Notes: a model not told the origin generated them from the sequence alone. A stretch of DNA of 64,000 nt from Progne subis subis (GCA_022316685.1 JAKJHU010000065.1:1668322-1732321), one strand, 5' to 3'. Positions 12,601-25,864 are shown, counted from the first letter of the stretch. Program-made: numbers and translations.

Positions 12601-15600
12601 TCTTGCTTGTTGCCTGTTAGTCAAACAACATTTTTCTTACAGGGTTTTTAACTCAATTTAAGTTTCTCTGAACATACCATAAAGTAAACTTATTGCCATA
12701 GTATTTTCTTGCCACAGCAGCTACTTCTCACTTAAAGTTAGCAAAATGCCAAGCTTAAAGCAAAGCTGCTGTGCTGATGTGAAATAAATTAAATAATTCA
12801 GCTTTCCACTGAGACACAAGCTGAAAGAATTGTGTAGAAAAATAAGATACTTGCAACAAGATGATAGTGAAATATAGAAAAGGTTTTCAGAACTGGAGGA
12901 AGAGCTGCTTGTACCCTATTTGTGGAAGGCACAAAGGTGGGTCACACTAGGATTAAGGGATGAGCTTGTGCAAGTCACTGCAGTCTGGAGCTGTTGTGCC
13001 CAAGAGCCAGCCAGGGTCTTGGAGGGGTGCAGCCTCCTGGATACACATTCCCAGGTAAGGATGCAAGATGAACTTTCAGTTCAGGCAGTAAATCACCCTC
13101 ACATGAGGAGACCAGGAGGAACCCACTCTTGGACAGGGAGTACAGACCACAGAGTGTTCTGATGGCTTTGCTGTAGGATTTTAAAGTTCTTGCTGCACCC
13201 ATGGAGGCAGAGGATAAGCTTGGAGACCCACAGTTCCTGGAAGACTGGTGGCTCCTCTGAGCCTCAAGGCTTTCCAACCAGGGATTCTCTCAGTAGGAAT
13301 ACAGAGTTGCTTTCTCCTGCTGCAATAGTTCTGCAACAGGGAAGCCTGACCAATGCCACCTTGGAGGTGCCTGTGCCTCACACAACCCCATGCCTGTGTC
13401 AGACACTTCAGCTGCACTGATCTGGGGCTCGTAGGCAACCTCTCTCCAACCACAGCTAGAGGCCAGAAACTTTTTGGAGCTTCTGCTCCCCCTCTGCATA
13501 TCATAGGCTTTGGAATTCCCAATCTGTGTGAAGAGGCAGTTCTCTCTTCTGTGAAAATCCTATCCAGAGCACAGGAATTCACCCTTTCGTCAGGGCTGTC
13601 ATGACAGCAACACATGAAAGCAACCGTGGGCCCAGCTGCAAACTACCACCCATGGACAACACAAGTGAGTTAATTGCTACAGCAAGAGGGAAGGAGGAGG
13701 CTAAAGGACTGGCTTTTAAGGTGGCCACTTCCTTTAGGACTTCAGACAGGTGACTTGCCCTTCAGGATTCTTTATCTGTGAGGCAGATCAAAAATTAAAT
13801 TCATCAAGGCCTGCACTTGGCCTAAATGCAGTGTAGACTAGGCAGAGAAGACCAGTGTCCTACATGGAAGAAATAGAGCTCCTTTTGGTTTGGACTCTGC
13901 TGGTTTTACATTTTTTTTACATTGGCACCATTAGGAGAGTTCCCATTTGCTTAATTAGGCCACACGTGAGGAAAGACACTTGGCATGTTTGGCTTGACCT
14001 GCTAATTTTCATTGTTTATGAATCTGAGCCGCCTGCGTTGACATTAGGAGCTGGATATCCAAATAAGCTGGAGGAAGGATAAGATGTTGGGGATTTTTGG
14101 GTCGGTTTTGGTTTTTTTTTCAGCAGGCACAAACCCATGTTTTTATTGCAGTACACAAATGCTTTATACTGCTCAGCTTATAGCTCTAGAACCAAGACAA
14201 CATTGACATACCATCATTTTTGGTTGGCAAACACTTCTACATACTATTCCCAGTTTCTGACAAGCCTTTTAAAAGCAAATTATAATGCAATTAACTAATA
14301 GGTAAGTTATGAAGGATTCTTAGTAAGTCATGTCAATGCCATGGTGTTTGAAGGAAGCTCTCAGTTTCCTGGCACAGAAACTACATTTACTCTTCCATCA
14401 AGTGTATAGCTTGACCAAAAATATAACCCATGGTATATTAAGTAAGGAATAATAAAAACCAAAACTTATCAGCTACTGCTTCCTATTATTTCTTCTCAGA
14501 TCTGGGTTGTTTTTTTTTTTTTCCTGATAGCTGTAAACATACTTGAAAGACTGTCTGACTTAAATGGAAATGATTGCAAAAGGTATCTCTGCAATAAAAA
14601 TATCTGAAAAAGCTATTCAGGGGTGTTTTATCTGTTCATCGCATTCAGTGAATAAACCACTTTCCCCCTGTATGGGTCCTTATCTTGGAAAAAAATAGAG
14701 GGAAGGAGGAGAGAGGGAGGGGTTTATGTTTATGACCAAACAAATAGTTTCAGAATACATTGCTTTAACTCATAAACAGTCCCCACATCATGTGATAAGA
14801 GCTGCACATCTGCAGCACCTTCTCACCCTTGACACAGAAAACTTACTGGGGTCCTGGCCATCATGAAAGTCAGGATGAAGATTGTTTTGAACAATAACTC
14901 ACACAAGAGAAGGTGGCAACTTCACACTACAGACACCTTCAGAAGGTGTGGTTTACAGAGAGAGTTAGACTGAGGATCCTGATTGCCAGCAGTAGAGCTT
15001 GTTGGCTACCTTGATTAAAAACAGTTTTCAACCCATTAAAAGCTACCCATTCACTGAAGTGGGAAAAGTCAGCTCCTGAAGTACTTTCGTTAACATCATA
15101 TCCAAACAGTGCCCACCAGAGAGAACAGGACTTGGGGCCACAGACCCATCCGAATTCAATGAGTGCTCTCCCTTGGCAAGGAGCTATTGCTAGGAAAAGG
15201 AAGCACACACACTGTGATCAAAACACCTGACAGTGTTTTGTAAACCAAGGCCAAATTTCCCAGTGGACCATGAAAAAAAAAGCAAACAGGAGACAAGGAT
15301 CTCTATCAAACAGTAATAAAAACCAATTATGAAAAGAACCTGTGGCTTAGAAATAACTGACTTCTGGTTCAAGCCTCATCAACCCAGTGTCCAAAGCACA
15401 GATAATTCCCCTGTGGACTTCAGGCAAATGAACTTCTGTCTCAGCATCAGAGGTGGAGGTGTACTAGTCAGGCACAGAATAATCTATCATGGGCCTCTGA
15501 CTGTGCACACTGTCAGTCACATGTGAAGAACTGGTATCAAGCTATAAAAAACATTTACCAGGTAGAATCAAATGTCTGCTTAATAAGAAAAAGTCACCTT

Positions 15601-16284
15601 CCTTGCAATGCTTTACAGAACAAGCCAGTCCAAGGGACCTGCTTACTGAGAGGGGCTAAGCAGTACCTTCTCCTCCACAGGCACCAGAGCAGTCCATAAA
15701 AAGATCAGGCTAAAGTTTAGTTGGCAATGCATATGTTGTCAAATGAGGGAATGGGGAGAAACTCTGAAGATCATGCATCAGAACTGGCACAGCACCAGTT
15801 TCTTACAGTTCCCAGGTTAAACAGGCCACCCCCAAGTGCCAGCTAAAGGCTGTTGCGCCTGTTCACAAGGAAACCTTGAGAGACAGTAGAGGCTGTTTGT
15901 CATCAACCCTCTCCATGCACACATTCCCTCTGCAGTGATGCTCCCCGGGTTCCCTGAGGCCAGTTCCATGTGTTAAATTTTCTCAGGTGGGCAAGGAAGG
16001 AAACAATGATGAAGTAGTCCCTTCCAGTGCATCAACCACAGGGCTCCCCATCTTGGGATGAGGGCAATCTTAGCCATTAAGCTCACCACATACATGCTCA
16101 GGAGATGCTGTCAAGAGTCCAATCCTTCCAGCCCCCGTCTTGTGCTACCTGTGAGCCTCTCAGCTTTCTCCAGCCCCAAGAGCACAGCTCAGTGTCTGCT
16201 AGGAGCAGAGCTCATCTGGAATAAACAGGCCCATAGACAAACAGGGCACTTTGATACCACTGCCCACACTGACCTTTAACTGAA

Positions 16285-16770
16285 TCAATTAGGTTGTAAA
16301 AGACCTAAGATCATCAAATCCAACCTATGACCAAACTCCCCAATGTCAGCCAGACCCTGGCACTGAGTGCCACATCCAGCCTTTCCTTAAACACCTCCTC
16401 CAAGGATAGTGATGCCACATCTCCCTGTGCAGCCCATTCCAATGTCTGATCACCCTTTTCTATAAAGAAATTCTTCTGATGTCCAACACAGTGCAGCTTA
16501 AGACTACATCCTCTCACCTCGTCGCTAGTCAGAAGAGGAATTCCCACCTTGCTACAACTTTATGCCAGGGAGTTATGCACAGTGGCAAAGTCATCCCTGA
16601 GCCTCCTTGTCTCCAGGTAAAACAGCCCCAGCTGCCCCTCACAGGACTTGTGTTCCAGACCCCACACCAGCTTCACTGCCCTTCTCTGGACCCTCTCCTG
16701 CACCCCAGTGTTCCTCTTGAACTGAGGGGCCCAGAACCACGCACAGGACCCGAGGTGCGACCCCACCGGA
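16285..16770 (-). mobile_element. CR1 LINE, 3'-terminal fragment (minus orientation)
   Basis: The plus strand carries the reverse complement of the CR1 3' region. It starts at AGACCTAAGATCATCAAATC and runs through GCCACATCCAGCCTTTCC, TAAAGAAATTCTTCTGATGT, GGTAAAACAGCCCCAGCTGC, CTTCTCTGGACCCTCTCC and GAGGGGCCCAGAACCACGCA to GAGGTGCGACCCCACC. This is the typical truncated CR1 seen throughout bird genomes, inserted with its 3' end to the left. Open frames crossing it are non-functional. Confidence 0.88.
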
Positions 16771-16985
16771 AGAAAGGGGGAAAATGAAGCACCCACAGGC
16801 AAACTGGCAATCGCGATTCAAGGCCCCAGCACAGCCGCCTTTCCTCCAATAGATGCGGAAGGCCCGTGCCCACCATCGATAGCTCCTCACGGGGTAGGCA
16901 CCGCTGAGGCCGCACGGAGGCCGACAGCGCCTCAGGCCCTCACATACAATCCTGCACCAGCCCCACGCTCCAGCCAAGCCACCCC
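16771..16985. other. Flank between the CR1 fragment and the RHOA CpG island
   Basis: Moderately GC-rich unique sequence with no recognisable element, leading into the RHOA promoter. Confidence 0.4.
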
Positions 16986-17680
16986 CCCCAACCTACACGG
17001 CGTAAATAGCACCGGCGTTTTTATAGCGGCCCTTCCCGGCAGCCCCCGCGCGCGGCCGCGCCGATTGGCCGCGGGGCGGGGGGGGGCGCGCGCAGCCGGG
17101 CGGGCGGGGCGGTTCGGGAGCGCGCCGCGCGCGGGGCCGGGAGCGCGCACGGCCCGCCCCGCCCGTTTCCGCCGCCGCCGCCGCTCGCGCTCGGGCCTGT
17201 GGAGCAGGAGGCGGCGGGAGCCGGACCAGCGCAGGCCGCAGGTACCGGGGGACTCCCTGCCGACCGGGGGTCGCCGGGGGGCGGATCGTTGGCTTCTCTT
17301 CTCCCCTTTCCCCTTCCCGCCGCCGGGTGGGGCCCGCCCGCCCCCGCCGGGAGTCCGCGGCCTGCGGGCGGGGGCGGCCGGGCCTCTCGCCGCCACCGCC
17401 GCGCACAAAAGGGGAGGGCCGGCGAGGGCAGCCCCTCCGCGAGTTCCCGGGGCCGGTAACGGGGCCTTTTCCGGGCCGCGGGAGCGGGGGAGGGGAGGAA
17501 GGGGCGCGGCCCCGGGGCTCCCCCGCGGGAGCCGCCCGCGCCCCGCCCGGGACCCGGTACCGCCGCCCGGCCGTGGGCGGTGCGGAGGGAGGCGGAGGCG
17601 GCGCTGCTCCCCGGGCCCCGCGGGGTGACACGGGCGGCACCGGGGGTGCCCCGGTGAGTGGCAGCTTGTTGTGTGACGTC
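16986..17680. promoter_or_regulatory. RHOA: RHOA promoter and CpG island
   Basis: An extreme CpG island. An inverted CCAAT box (ATTGG, 17064-17068) is followed by clustered GC boxes (GGGGCGGGGG at about 17072 and GGGCGGGGCGG at about 17100), then a GCC-repeat-rich stretch (CCGCCGCCGCCGCCG at about 17170). A TTTTTATAG stretch lies near 17018 but need not be a functional TATA box. The order of elements fits rightward transcription with exon 1 near 17.15-17.24 kb. A CREB-like TGACGTCA lies near 17672, inside intron 1 if the first donor is used. Confidence 0.75.
17150..17241 (+). other. RHOA: RHOA exon 1, noncoding 5'UTR (5' end approximate)
   Basis: RHOA genes have a noncoding first exon. A plausible donor, CCGCAG|GTACCG, follows at 17241/17242, just downstream of the CCAAT and GC boxes. 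A second possible donor, CCG|GTGAGT at 17653/17654, would give a longer exon or an alternative one. The start site is not defined by the sequence. Confidence 0.5.
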
Positions 17681-20600
17681 ACCAACGCCGGGGCCGCGCC
17701 CCGCCCGCACCGGGGGTCGCGCCCGGGGGTTGTCCCGAGGCCCCCGCTGCACACGGGGCCGCGCCGGGGCGCCTGCCGAGGGCTTGCTAGGGATTTGTGC
17801 GCCGTTGAACTTTTATCTCGGGAAGGAATCGGCCTTTGGAGCGAAACTGGAAAGTTTGGGCGGTGTTTTTTTTTTTTGGTGGGGCGGCTGCAGCAGGCCG
17901 GGGAAACGCCGGGGGTGGTTTGACACGGCCGGAGTCCTGTGCCCTGACACCCTTACCTGGGCTGAGAACGACCCCGTGTTAAACTACACCCTGCATAAAC
18001 CTTTTCTGCCAGGAAACACGTTCCTTTGAGGGCAAGAGGAACCTCGAGAATACTGTTTGGATTTTAAAAATAAGACTCAAAAACTTCTCCCAGAGGTCTG
18101 GAGAATTAGTTATTACAGATACTCAAGATGAAGTATTGTTCCCAGTCAAATGATACCACAACTAATTTGATATCCCTTTAAGAGATGTCTCGAACGGGGG
18201 TTTGTTTCTTATTAGTTGCTGCCTCATATCCAGCTTTTGTTTCTCTCCTGGTACAGTTCACCTGTTTGTTACAGGGAACCCTTCGTGAGCAGTGGTTCCA
18301 ACCCACCCTGTGTGATACGGTATTTGGAGAAAATTAAACTTTTAAGTCCTCCCTAGGTAACGTTAAATTTGTTGTTACTTTTTTTCCCCACAGAGCTTAG
18401 CCTAAGTGTCAATTCTGCCATCTCTGTGACTTTGTAATGGTGAACTTCTTCCAGAAGCAGACTTCTGTTAATTTTCTTTTTACCTCAGAAATCTCAAGAG
18501 TTAGTTCTAAATGTTATTTATTTGTGCCCTAAAAGTTATTTGTGACTCAAAGTATTAGGTTCTTTGATGGCTTTATTTGGGGATATTTTTTTTTCCCAGT
18601 ATGGAAATATTAAGTCTTTCCCACCCTGAAAAGATTGTTTGTGAAAATATTTGCTTGCTGTTGAAGGCTCTTCTGATACATGTGTGCTTTTCCTCCTGCC
18701 CTGTTCTGGTCCTATCCAGGTCTCCCGTCACACAGCACTGGCATTTCTCTTTCAGATACACAGAGTCTAATTCTGGCACTGATTTGGACCAAAGCTGCAT
18801 GTTTAAAAAAAGAAAAACATTAGCCTTATTTCACTTTAATTAATTCACTGGAATGTTTAACAGCATATTCAGCATAAATGTTTGACATTAAATTGTTTGA
18901 ATGGGTGATTTTTACCATTTAACACTAGAATACATGGGTTTTTTAAAAATTATTTTTCAAGACATGAATGCACCTTCACACAAGGGGCAAAATAAATTCA
19001 GTCACAGCAGAGCTCAACTGAGCAGCTCTCATGTTATCCCTCCTCGTTCACCAAGCTCACGCTCTGGCCGAGTGCCACAGCGGCCGAGCGCCAGAGGCGG
19101 GGAGTTCTCTGAGCCAGGAATTGACAGTAAAAACATCCTAAATGATCTTAACCGCCACCAGGATGTGAGACTGGTGATGGCTCTTCAGATAAGCAGATTC
19201 TAAATGAAAATGTTTTGGAGGGGTCTTGGAAGTATCATCATCTTTCCTCATTTTTCTGATAGTAATTGTTGTTTTTTCTGGTTTTTACACTTAATCTTTT
19301 TCTCTCAGGGTATTTAAGGTGCCCAGAACTCTGTGGACTCTTCTTCATGCTGTGTCTCTGGTCTCCTCTGTGCTAGGCATTTCTGAACTTGGCTACCTTT
19401 TCATTAGCCAAGTGTACCTTCTCAGTTACTCTAACATTTTACTCCTTGCTGCTGTGGTATCATCAGGTTCTTTCCAAGTCTCTACTCAGACACCATCTTT
19501 TACCTTTAATACTAAATCTCACCTTTCTTATATTCTGCTCTGTTGCCTTACGATGTGTCTTTAAATAAAGTTTGAACTAATGTAGAGGAGAAGTGTAATT
19601 GGGTAAATTTGAGGAAGTTAGCATGTTGATAGAGTACAGCAAGTGTGCCCTTGAAATCTTAAATTAATCCATGATGAGCTTGTCCTAGTAAAACACATAA
19701 TAAGGGTGAAACTGTAATACAGAACAGTGCAATGCAAAATAAATGCACCAAATAGCAGCTGACCTTCATTCCATTTCCAGGGTACAGCTATGCACCTGCA
19801 CACATCTGAATGCATGATGAAAATCCTCTGCTCCTTGCCTTTTGGTATAATTCCTTTCCTGCTATAAATAGCAGGTAGTTAAGTAGAAAGAAGTAGTTGC
19901 TTATTACTTTTTGGTAAATCTCAAAAATAAGCAAAAATATCCCAAAATACTGTCTGTGGTACACTGGTTAAGTTGCTGCTACTTTTACACTACTCTTTGG
20001 TGTATAGGTGCCTTCTGGTCTTGGTGGGATCTCTGCTACCACTTATTCTGAACTGTGAATAAAGTACCAAAAGCTAATTGGAGTTGGTAGAGTGACACTG
20101 CCCTATTCACCCTCTCTTCTGTCATTTTCCTATCACTGCATTTTCATTTGGGAAGGACATTTGAGACTATAAAAGTTGAATTAAAATATCTATTGACCAC
20201 CTTTTAATGAAGATATTTGCCATCCACACAACTAACAAGCAGTCCTTCCTAAGTGAATCATCTAATTAAACTAATCAGAAGGAGGTTTGCTGTCTTTCTC
20301 TGACCACCTTTCATGACCAAGGTCCCTTGGAAAACGAACAGATGGAGAGTCACAAGTATACCCAGTAAAACTGGGCACTACACCAAATGTGAGGTTTTGC
20401 TTTCCTCAGGCTCTGACAGTTGTGGGTTTTCTGCTTGCTTTTTTTATTGTTGTTTTTTAATCAGAAACAGAGCTCAATTCAGTCTCTTTGCTCAGTTAAT
20501 TAGCAGTGCTTTGCAACCATAAATAGTTCTGTCTCACCTGGCCTGAACTGTCACATTTGGAGCAGGTCGCTAGTGTGGATGTGTACAAAGGGATTCCTCC

Positions 20601-21039
20601 TCCTCATCTTCACAGTTTTAAGGAAGGTTGTCTTTGCATGTGTCAGTGGTTTGGAAGAACTAGCAGCTGTCCAAGTACCAGTTATCTCTGTTTGCATTCT
20701 TTGCTAGCATTTAATTTTTCTTAGATTTTACACCTGGAGGCTCTTCATTCTTCACCTCCTGTCTGCTCTGTTGAAATTGTGTGAAGTGAGAAGGCTGTCT
20801 CACAGTGGGATCTTCACTGGGTGCTGACCAAATGAATTGGCTCATTTTTTGAACCTCAGTCCAAGAGCTGTTTAGAAAGGCTGGGTTCCATGTAAACCAC
20901 AGGAGAACTAGGCTTCTGCGCTTGAAATTTAAAATGTTATTGAGAGGATTTTAATTTATACTGTGGAATGTTGACAGATAAGAATGAGCATGCAGTTTGG
21001 GATAAAGAAAGTATTAGAAATAAGAATACAGCCTTCAGA

Positions 21040-22330
21040 AAGTTTTAAGTCATGAAGTTGACCAGAAAAGTAAATAAGAACATGAACTCTGGCAAGTCAA
21101 ATGAAAAATACAAGGACCTGCCAGAGAGACTCTGAGAAACATCATACTAATAGCAAAAAAAAAATAAATTCCAAGTTCATCAGAAGCAAGAATGGTGCAG
21201 GATTCTGGAGGGCCAATAGATGAAGAAATGAAAGAAATATTTGATGATGAAGCCACGAGTAAAAAGATGACTTACATGCATTCCTTTTTCCTGTGGAGGA
21301 GTCCAGGAGTCCGAAGAGGTTCCCTGTGCCAGACAATCTCTTTATGGAGAACAGGACTCGTTGGAAGATTTGTCACTGCTTGAATTGTCAGCAAAGTAAT
21401 TTATAGAGCAAAGTGATAAATACAGTTACAAGATGCCAAGACCAGATGGTGCTTGCCCAAGGGTTCCAAAGGAAACTTGGGCCTGAAATGACTGAATTAG
21501 TAATTACACTGTGTAACTTCTCAGTACCTTGAAGCCACAGAAAAAGGAGTTACGTGGTAGCAGTTCTTAAAGATAGTTCAGCAGGATTTCACAGTTCAGT
21601 GCCTTTTTGAAAAGTAAAAGACAAAAAAAAAGCTAACCAGATGGACCAATAACTTAGAATAGCAGAAAGCCAGTGTGGCTTTTGCAAAGGAAATGGTGCA
21701 GCTTGTATCTACTGGAGGTTTTGAATGAGTCGAGAAGCACAGAGAAGGGATATTTGGGACAAGAGGGGAAGAGGGATCTGTGTTACATCTCTACCATTCA
21801 GCGTATTCATAAATGATCTGGTGAGAAAGGTGTTGAGGAAGAAGGGAAGAAAAGACCAGAGCTGATTAGCAAGAATTGCAACTTGTCCTTCTGATACTGA
21901 ATTACAGGCAGCAAAATGCCAAATGAAATTTGTTCCAGATAAAGACAAAGCAGGGGGGTAATCTTAATTTGTTTATGCGCTGATGGGGTGAAAGTTAATT
22001 ATTGCCACTTAGAAGGAAGAGCTTGCCATAATTCTGTGAACATGAGAGTTTAGTATTCAACAGTGATCATATGGGTTTGTATGAGGGGCTTTGGGAAAGG
22101 AATTAAAAAAGGAAAACAGAGGGATAGCATCGTGATTGCAGTGGGTTGGCACAAAGAAAGATGTGCTTTGAGGTGCGTTACAACTGGAAAAGCAAAGATG
22201 AGGCTGAAAAGAGTGATCAGAGATAAGAAATGGATTCCATACAAGGGATGCTTAAAAAGATTTTTACTCCTCAGCTTGGCAAAGACATGACAAAGCACAG
22301 TCTGGTCTAGATCAAAACTGATGGTGCCTC
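21040..22330 (+). mobile_element. Ancient CR1-type LINE relic, ORF2 region (plus orientation)
   Basis: Scattered blocks resemble the reverse-transcriptase region of reptilian and avian CR1. Examples are CCAAGACCAGATGGTGCTTG, CAGTGTGGCTTTTGCAAAGG, TATTCATAAATGATCTGGTG, TGCCAAATGAAATTTGTTCC and CTCCTCAGCTTGGCAAAGAC, in the order expected for plus orientation. The frames are broken by many stops and indels, so this is a dead, old copy. Boundaries are approximate. Confidence 0.65.
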
Positions 22331-23350
22331 TCCCTCAGTCTGCACTGAGACCACAGAATGCCGTGCCACAGAATGCTTTGAATGACAACAATTTACGTGG
22401 CTTCAGAACCAAACAGGTGGAATCACAGGAGAAAACACTGTCAAATGGGCTATTGGACATAAAGAATGAAAAAAAATAATTACACCCAAGCTGTCAACTG
22501 AGAAGATGCACTTGTGGTGGTATAGGTGCATTTGCTTCCTCTTTTATTCTGAGATACCTGCATGTGTCAGGTAGTGTTGGGCTTGCTGGGTGTATGATCT
22601 GAACCAGTGCAGTTTCAACAGGTGTCTTGTGGTGGGAGAAGAGGAGGAAGGAACATGGGTGAGTGTCAGTTGTGGGTGCAAGAAGACGGTTGTCTGGAAA
22701 AGGTAGTGTTAGTTTTTCTTGTCCGTATGTGCTTTATTGCCAGTGCCTGAAGACAGAGCCACCATGCCCAAGCAGAAACCTGCTTTGTTCAGTGTGAGGT
22801 ACCCCACATCCCATCTGACATGCAGGAGGTGGCACCAAGAAAAAACTGGCCCAAATGCAAAGCGTTTTGCAGATTACACACACATGGAAATCCACAGATC
22901 TACTATAATTACCTCAATATTAAGCCCTAATCTCATTTTGTGCAAAGTAATCTTGGGACTTGGTGTTGCATAAGAGAAGTGCTCTCGTAAGTTGTGCCTA
23001 CAGATAGCAAAGGTGCAGTCGGTGGGGGCAAATGAGCAAGAATGTTCTGTGGTCGGGCAAGGACAGCAATGGCAGCCACAGATCTTGAGGACAGAATCTT
23101 ACTTTCTGCCCCCAAAATCCAAACTTTGCCTCCAGCCTTGCAGAGGGACTTGTCACGGTAGAGGAAGACAAGGGAGAAATTCTAGAATTAGTCTTCTTCC
23201 CTGGGTTCTAAAATGGTGTTAATTTACTAATTATGTAGTAGTAGAGAAGTGAACAGTATAGGGGTGAACTTTGCAGGTAGTTGATCAGAAGCACCCTGCT
23301 AAGTTTGGTGTTAACAAAAGAGGATGCACATTGACAAGGTTGAGACAGAG

Positions 23351-23450
23351 TTTTAATATTTGTTATTAATAATATATTAGTAATTAATAATTATATAATA
23401 ATTAACATGTCATTGATATTTATTTTTACAATTTTTTATGCCCATATATT
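23351..23450. repeat. AT-rich low-complexity tract
   Basis: Nearly pure A/T sequence built from TTATTAAT, AATATATT and TAATTAATAATTATATAA, with self-complementary segments that could form a hairpin or unwind easily. Confidence 0.6.
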
Positions 23451-23924
23451 TGCTTGCACATATTGCTGGTTTAGTTTTTAAAAAAATGGACTTGAACATG
23501 CTTACAAAAAGATCTTTCAGGAACCTTCTTTTGCAGTATTTTTCTCCTACCAAGTGTTGAATGTGAATTAAATAACCTGGCTTGGAAAGGAAATGAAGGC
23601 ATCTGTTTTGTTCATGCTTAAAAAACCGTGCAAGAAAGCCCTACAGCTGAAATAAGGGAAAAGTAGTAACTGAACATGGAAGATAGAAAACAGAAGCTCC
23701 AAAATTGTGGAAAGTAACTGGGGGGAGAAAGGAGCTCAAATAACTATGAAATTATGGATCTAAAAAGTTGAAATGTGGTGAGGCCTTGCCTGCTGGGATG
23801 CCTGCCTGCCTTTGCTTTCGAGCTGGCTCGTCCCATGTGCTCTTGTCCTTGTTTCAGACCCCAGCTTTGCTCACCACTCCTTGGGATCTGAGAGAAGCAT
23901 CCAGTTGTTTTCTTCTCTGGTTGC

Positions 23925-24610
23925 ATCTCTTCCAGACTGTCCTTTTTCCAGTTCTGCTGCAGTTGTTCCTCATATGGTCACTGTTGTGTGTTAATCATCC
24001 CTGTGCCCTGCTCTGAGTCATTTCCAGTTCATTTTTAGCCTTTTGACATGCGAGGATCACAGCTGCACACATCAGAAGATGCAGTCAAGCGATGGATTCC
24101 GACATCATCTTAATGGTTTCTGGTTTGCTCCTTTTCTCCTAGTTCTTAATACTGGAATCTTTAAAATTGTGGCACTTTGGAGTACTGCACTTATATTTTA
24201 AAGGAATTAACTATATAACCTTTGAATACTGTCCTTGAGTGGCAGTGATCAGCTCCCAGTCCATCATTTCATATAGGAGGTTGAATCTGGTTTTTACATT
24301 GCATATCACTTCACATTTATCTCTTTCAAATTTTATTACCAAGGCACAGAGCCTGTTAAATTTCTGAAATCCATCACAGTTACCCTTGCATTTGTTACCT
24401 CTGCATCTTGACATCATCAGTAAATTCTGTTGTATTGTTATTTTTCTTCGCTTTTTCAGGTCATTTATGAACGTTGAGCTGGGCAGGTTCCACGGGTGTT
24501 TTTCTGAGAGCGCTGACCATTTCCTTCTGCCTGGTTTCCTATCTTTTGGCAGTTATTTATCTATACACGGAGAACTTCCGTATAATCAGGTATTCTGATT
24601 ATCTCATTAA
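23925..24610 (-). mobile_element. Ancient CR1-type LINE relic (minus orientation)
   Basis: The plus strand resembles the reverse complement of old CR1 ORF2. It contains GTTGCATCTCTTCCAGACTG, AGCTGCACACATCAGAAGAT, CAGGTCATTTATGAACGTTG (antisense of the conserved 'CATAAATGATCTG' block) and CTGGTTTCCTATCTTTTGGC. The alignment is from memory and the copy is heavily decayed, so edges are approximate. Confidence 0.55.
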
Positions 24611-25864
24611 GTTAAAAAAAAAAAAAGTTAAATGATATTGCACACCTAATCTGACCAGACTTAGTAATTGACACCTCTGTTTTGTTATGTATCTTTAGCT
24701 TTGAAGATCTCTGGCCTGAAAATGGAGGGGATTTATGTAATTTTTTTTTCCAGAAAGCTCTTTACATACTGCAGCAGTTGAGTTTGAAAGAATGCTAATA
24801 TGCAGTAATAATAAAGAGAAGTAGGACAGTCTTAATGGTTTTAATCCCATCAGACTTAGACATCAATCCCAGGTACAATAATGGAATAAGTAACAAAATG
24901 TTCAGGAAAGAATTAAGGCAATGTCACTCAGCCTGAACTGGGGAAATAGAAACAAGAGGTGTTAATTGTTTTTATTTGGTTCTTAAGTGCAAGTGTTCAT
25001 CTTAGCCTTCAGTTAGTACTTGACAGTAATTTCGTGTCATTTTCAGTGAGAAGCTAAGCCAGATCAAAATCAATATGGTTCATATTAAATATAATAGAAA
25101 GAGGGTAGCTGTGAAAGGCAAGTGGAGGCTGAAGTGAGTCTGTGTATAGTGAGAACACGGAGTTGGACTCTTGGGCAGTATTTTTTAGTGGTCACCTGGA
25201 AGAAATGCAAAATGCCAGTAATGGGAAATTGCAGAGGCTGAAGTGAGGAAGTGACAAGGAAAGCCTCATCATAATGCAGAAAACATAATTGACTGCTGGA
25301 GTGAGGAGCATGGTTTGGGATTCTGTTACTGCTGTTTTAAATTCAAGATGATCTGCACTTGAATTAGTGCACGGGGTGAAATGTACTGGGGAATGACCAA
25401 GCACTGGCTTGTTTGCACTTGAAACGCATCTCAGGGTGTGGTTCTCTGGTACTGTGTGAATGGATTTAAGGTTTCTGCTCCTGGAGCTGTGTTGCAGCAG
25501 CCTTGGGGCATTTGGAACTGTGATGGACAGTGTGGGATGGGAAGGTACAGTGCTCTACTGCTGGGCTCTCAAAGGCCCTCCTGCCTGAGGCACTTCACCT
25601 GACACCTCTACCAATTGTTACTCCTTATGCCAGGAATAGACAGTCACTACTGTCAAAGGTGTAAAGGTAATTTAAAAAAAAAAACGAACAACCAGCTCTG
25701 TGTTAGGGTGCTTCACTCTGGAAAGGCTGTTATGTGAGCAGCAGGAAGAGGGTGAGCGGAGGCAAATTGTTCACTCCCTTTCCATTTCGGAATTAGGAGG
25801 CAGTAAAAGAAACTAATAGGGACAATCTTGAATTTGAAGGAAGTGGCTTTACACAATGTGTAAT

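Larger units (their letters stand above)
4131..16284. other. TEX264-RHOA intergenic spacer, no gene recognised
   Basis: About 12 kb between the TEX264 CpG island and a CR1 fragment before the RHOA promoter. The first kilobase (to about 5.0 kb) is still GC-rich; the rest is ordinary AT-moderate sequence. I found no open frame with recognisable protein similarity, no splice-linked exons and no tRNA-like structure. Simple tracts are present: C15 at 4887-4901, A20 at 9616-9635 and short T runs near 8121, 14113 and 14511. The mammalian RHOA neighbour TCTA was looked for and not found. Confidence 0.5.

Noticed and set aside
16560..16977. Minus-strand frames that look like a conserved protein because similar sequences recur across bird genomes
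   Set aside because: They are translations of the CR1 3' fragment and its flank.
4131..16990. Search for TCTA, the usual mammalian neighbour of RHOA
   Set aside because: No segment resembling its short transmembrane protein was found on either strand.
16993..17923. Long open frames on both strands in the RHOA CpG island
   Set aside because: Same GC-rich artefact; the RHOA start codon is 17 kb downstream and exon 1 is noncoding in this family.
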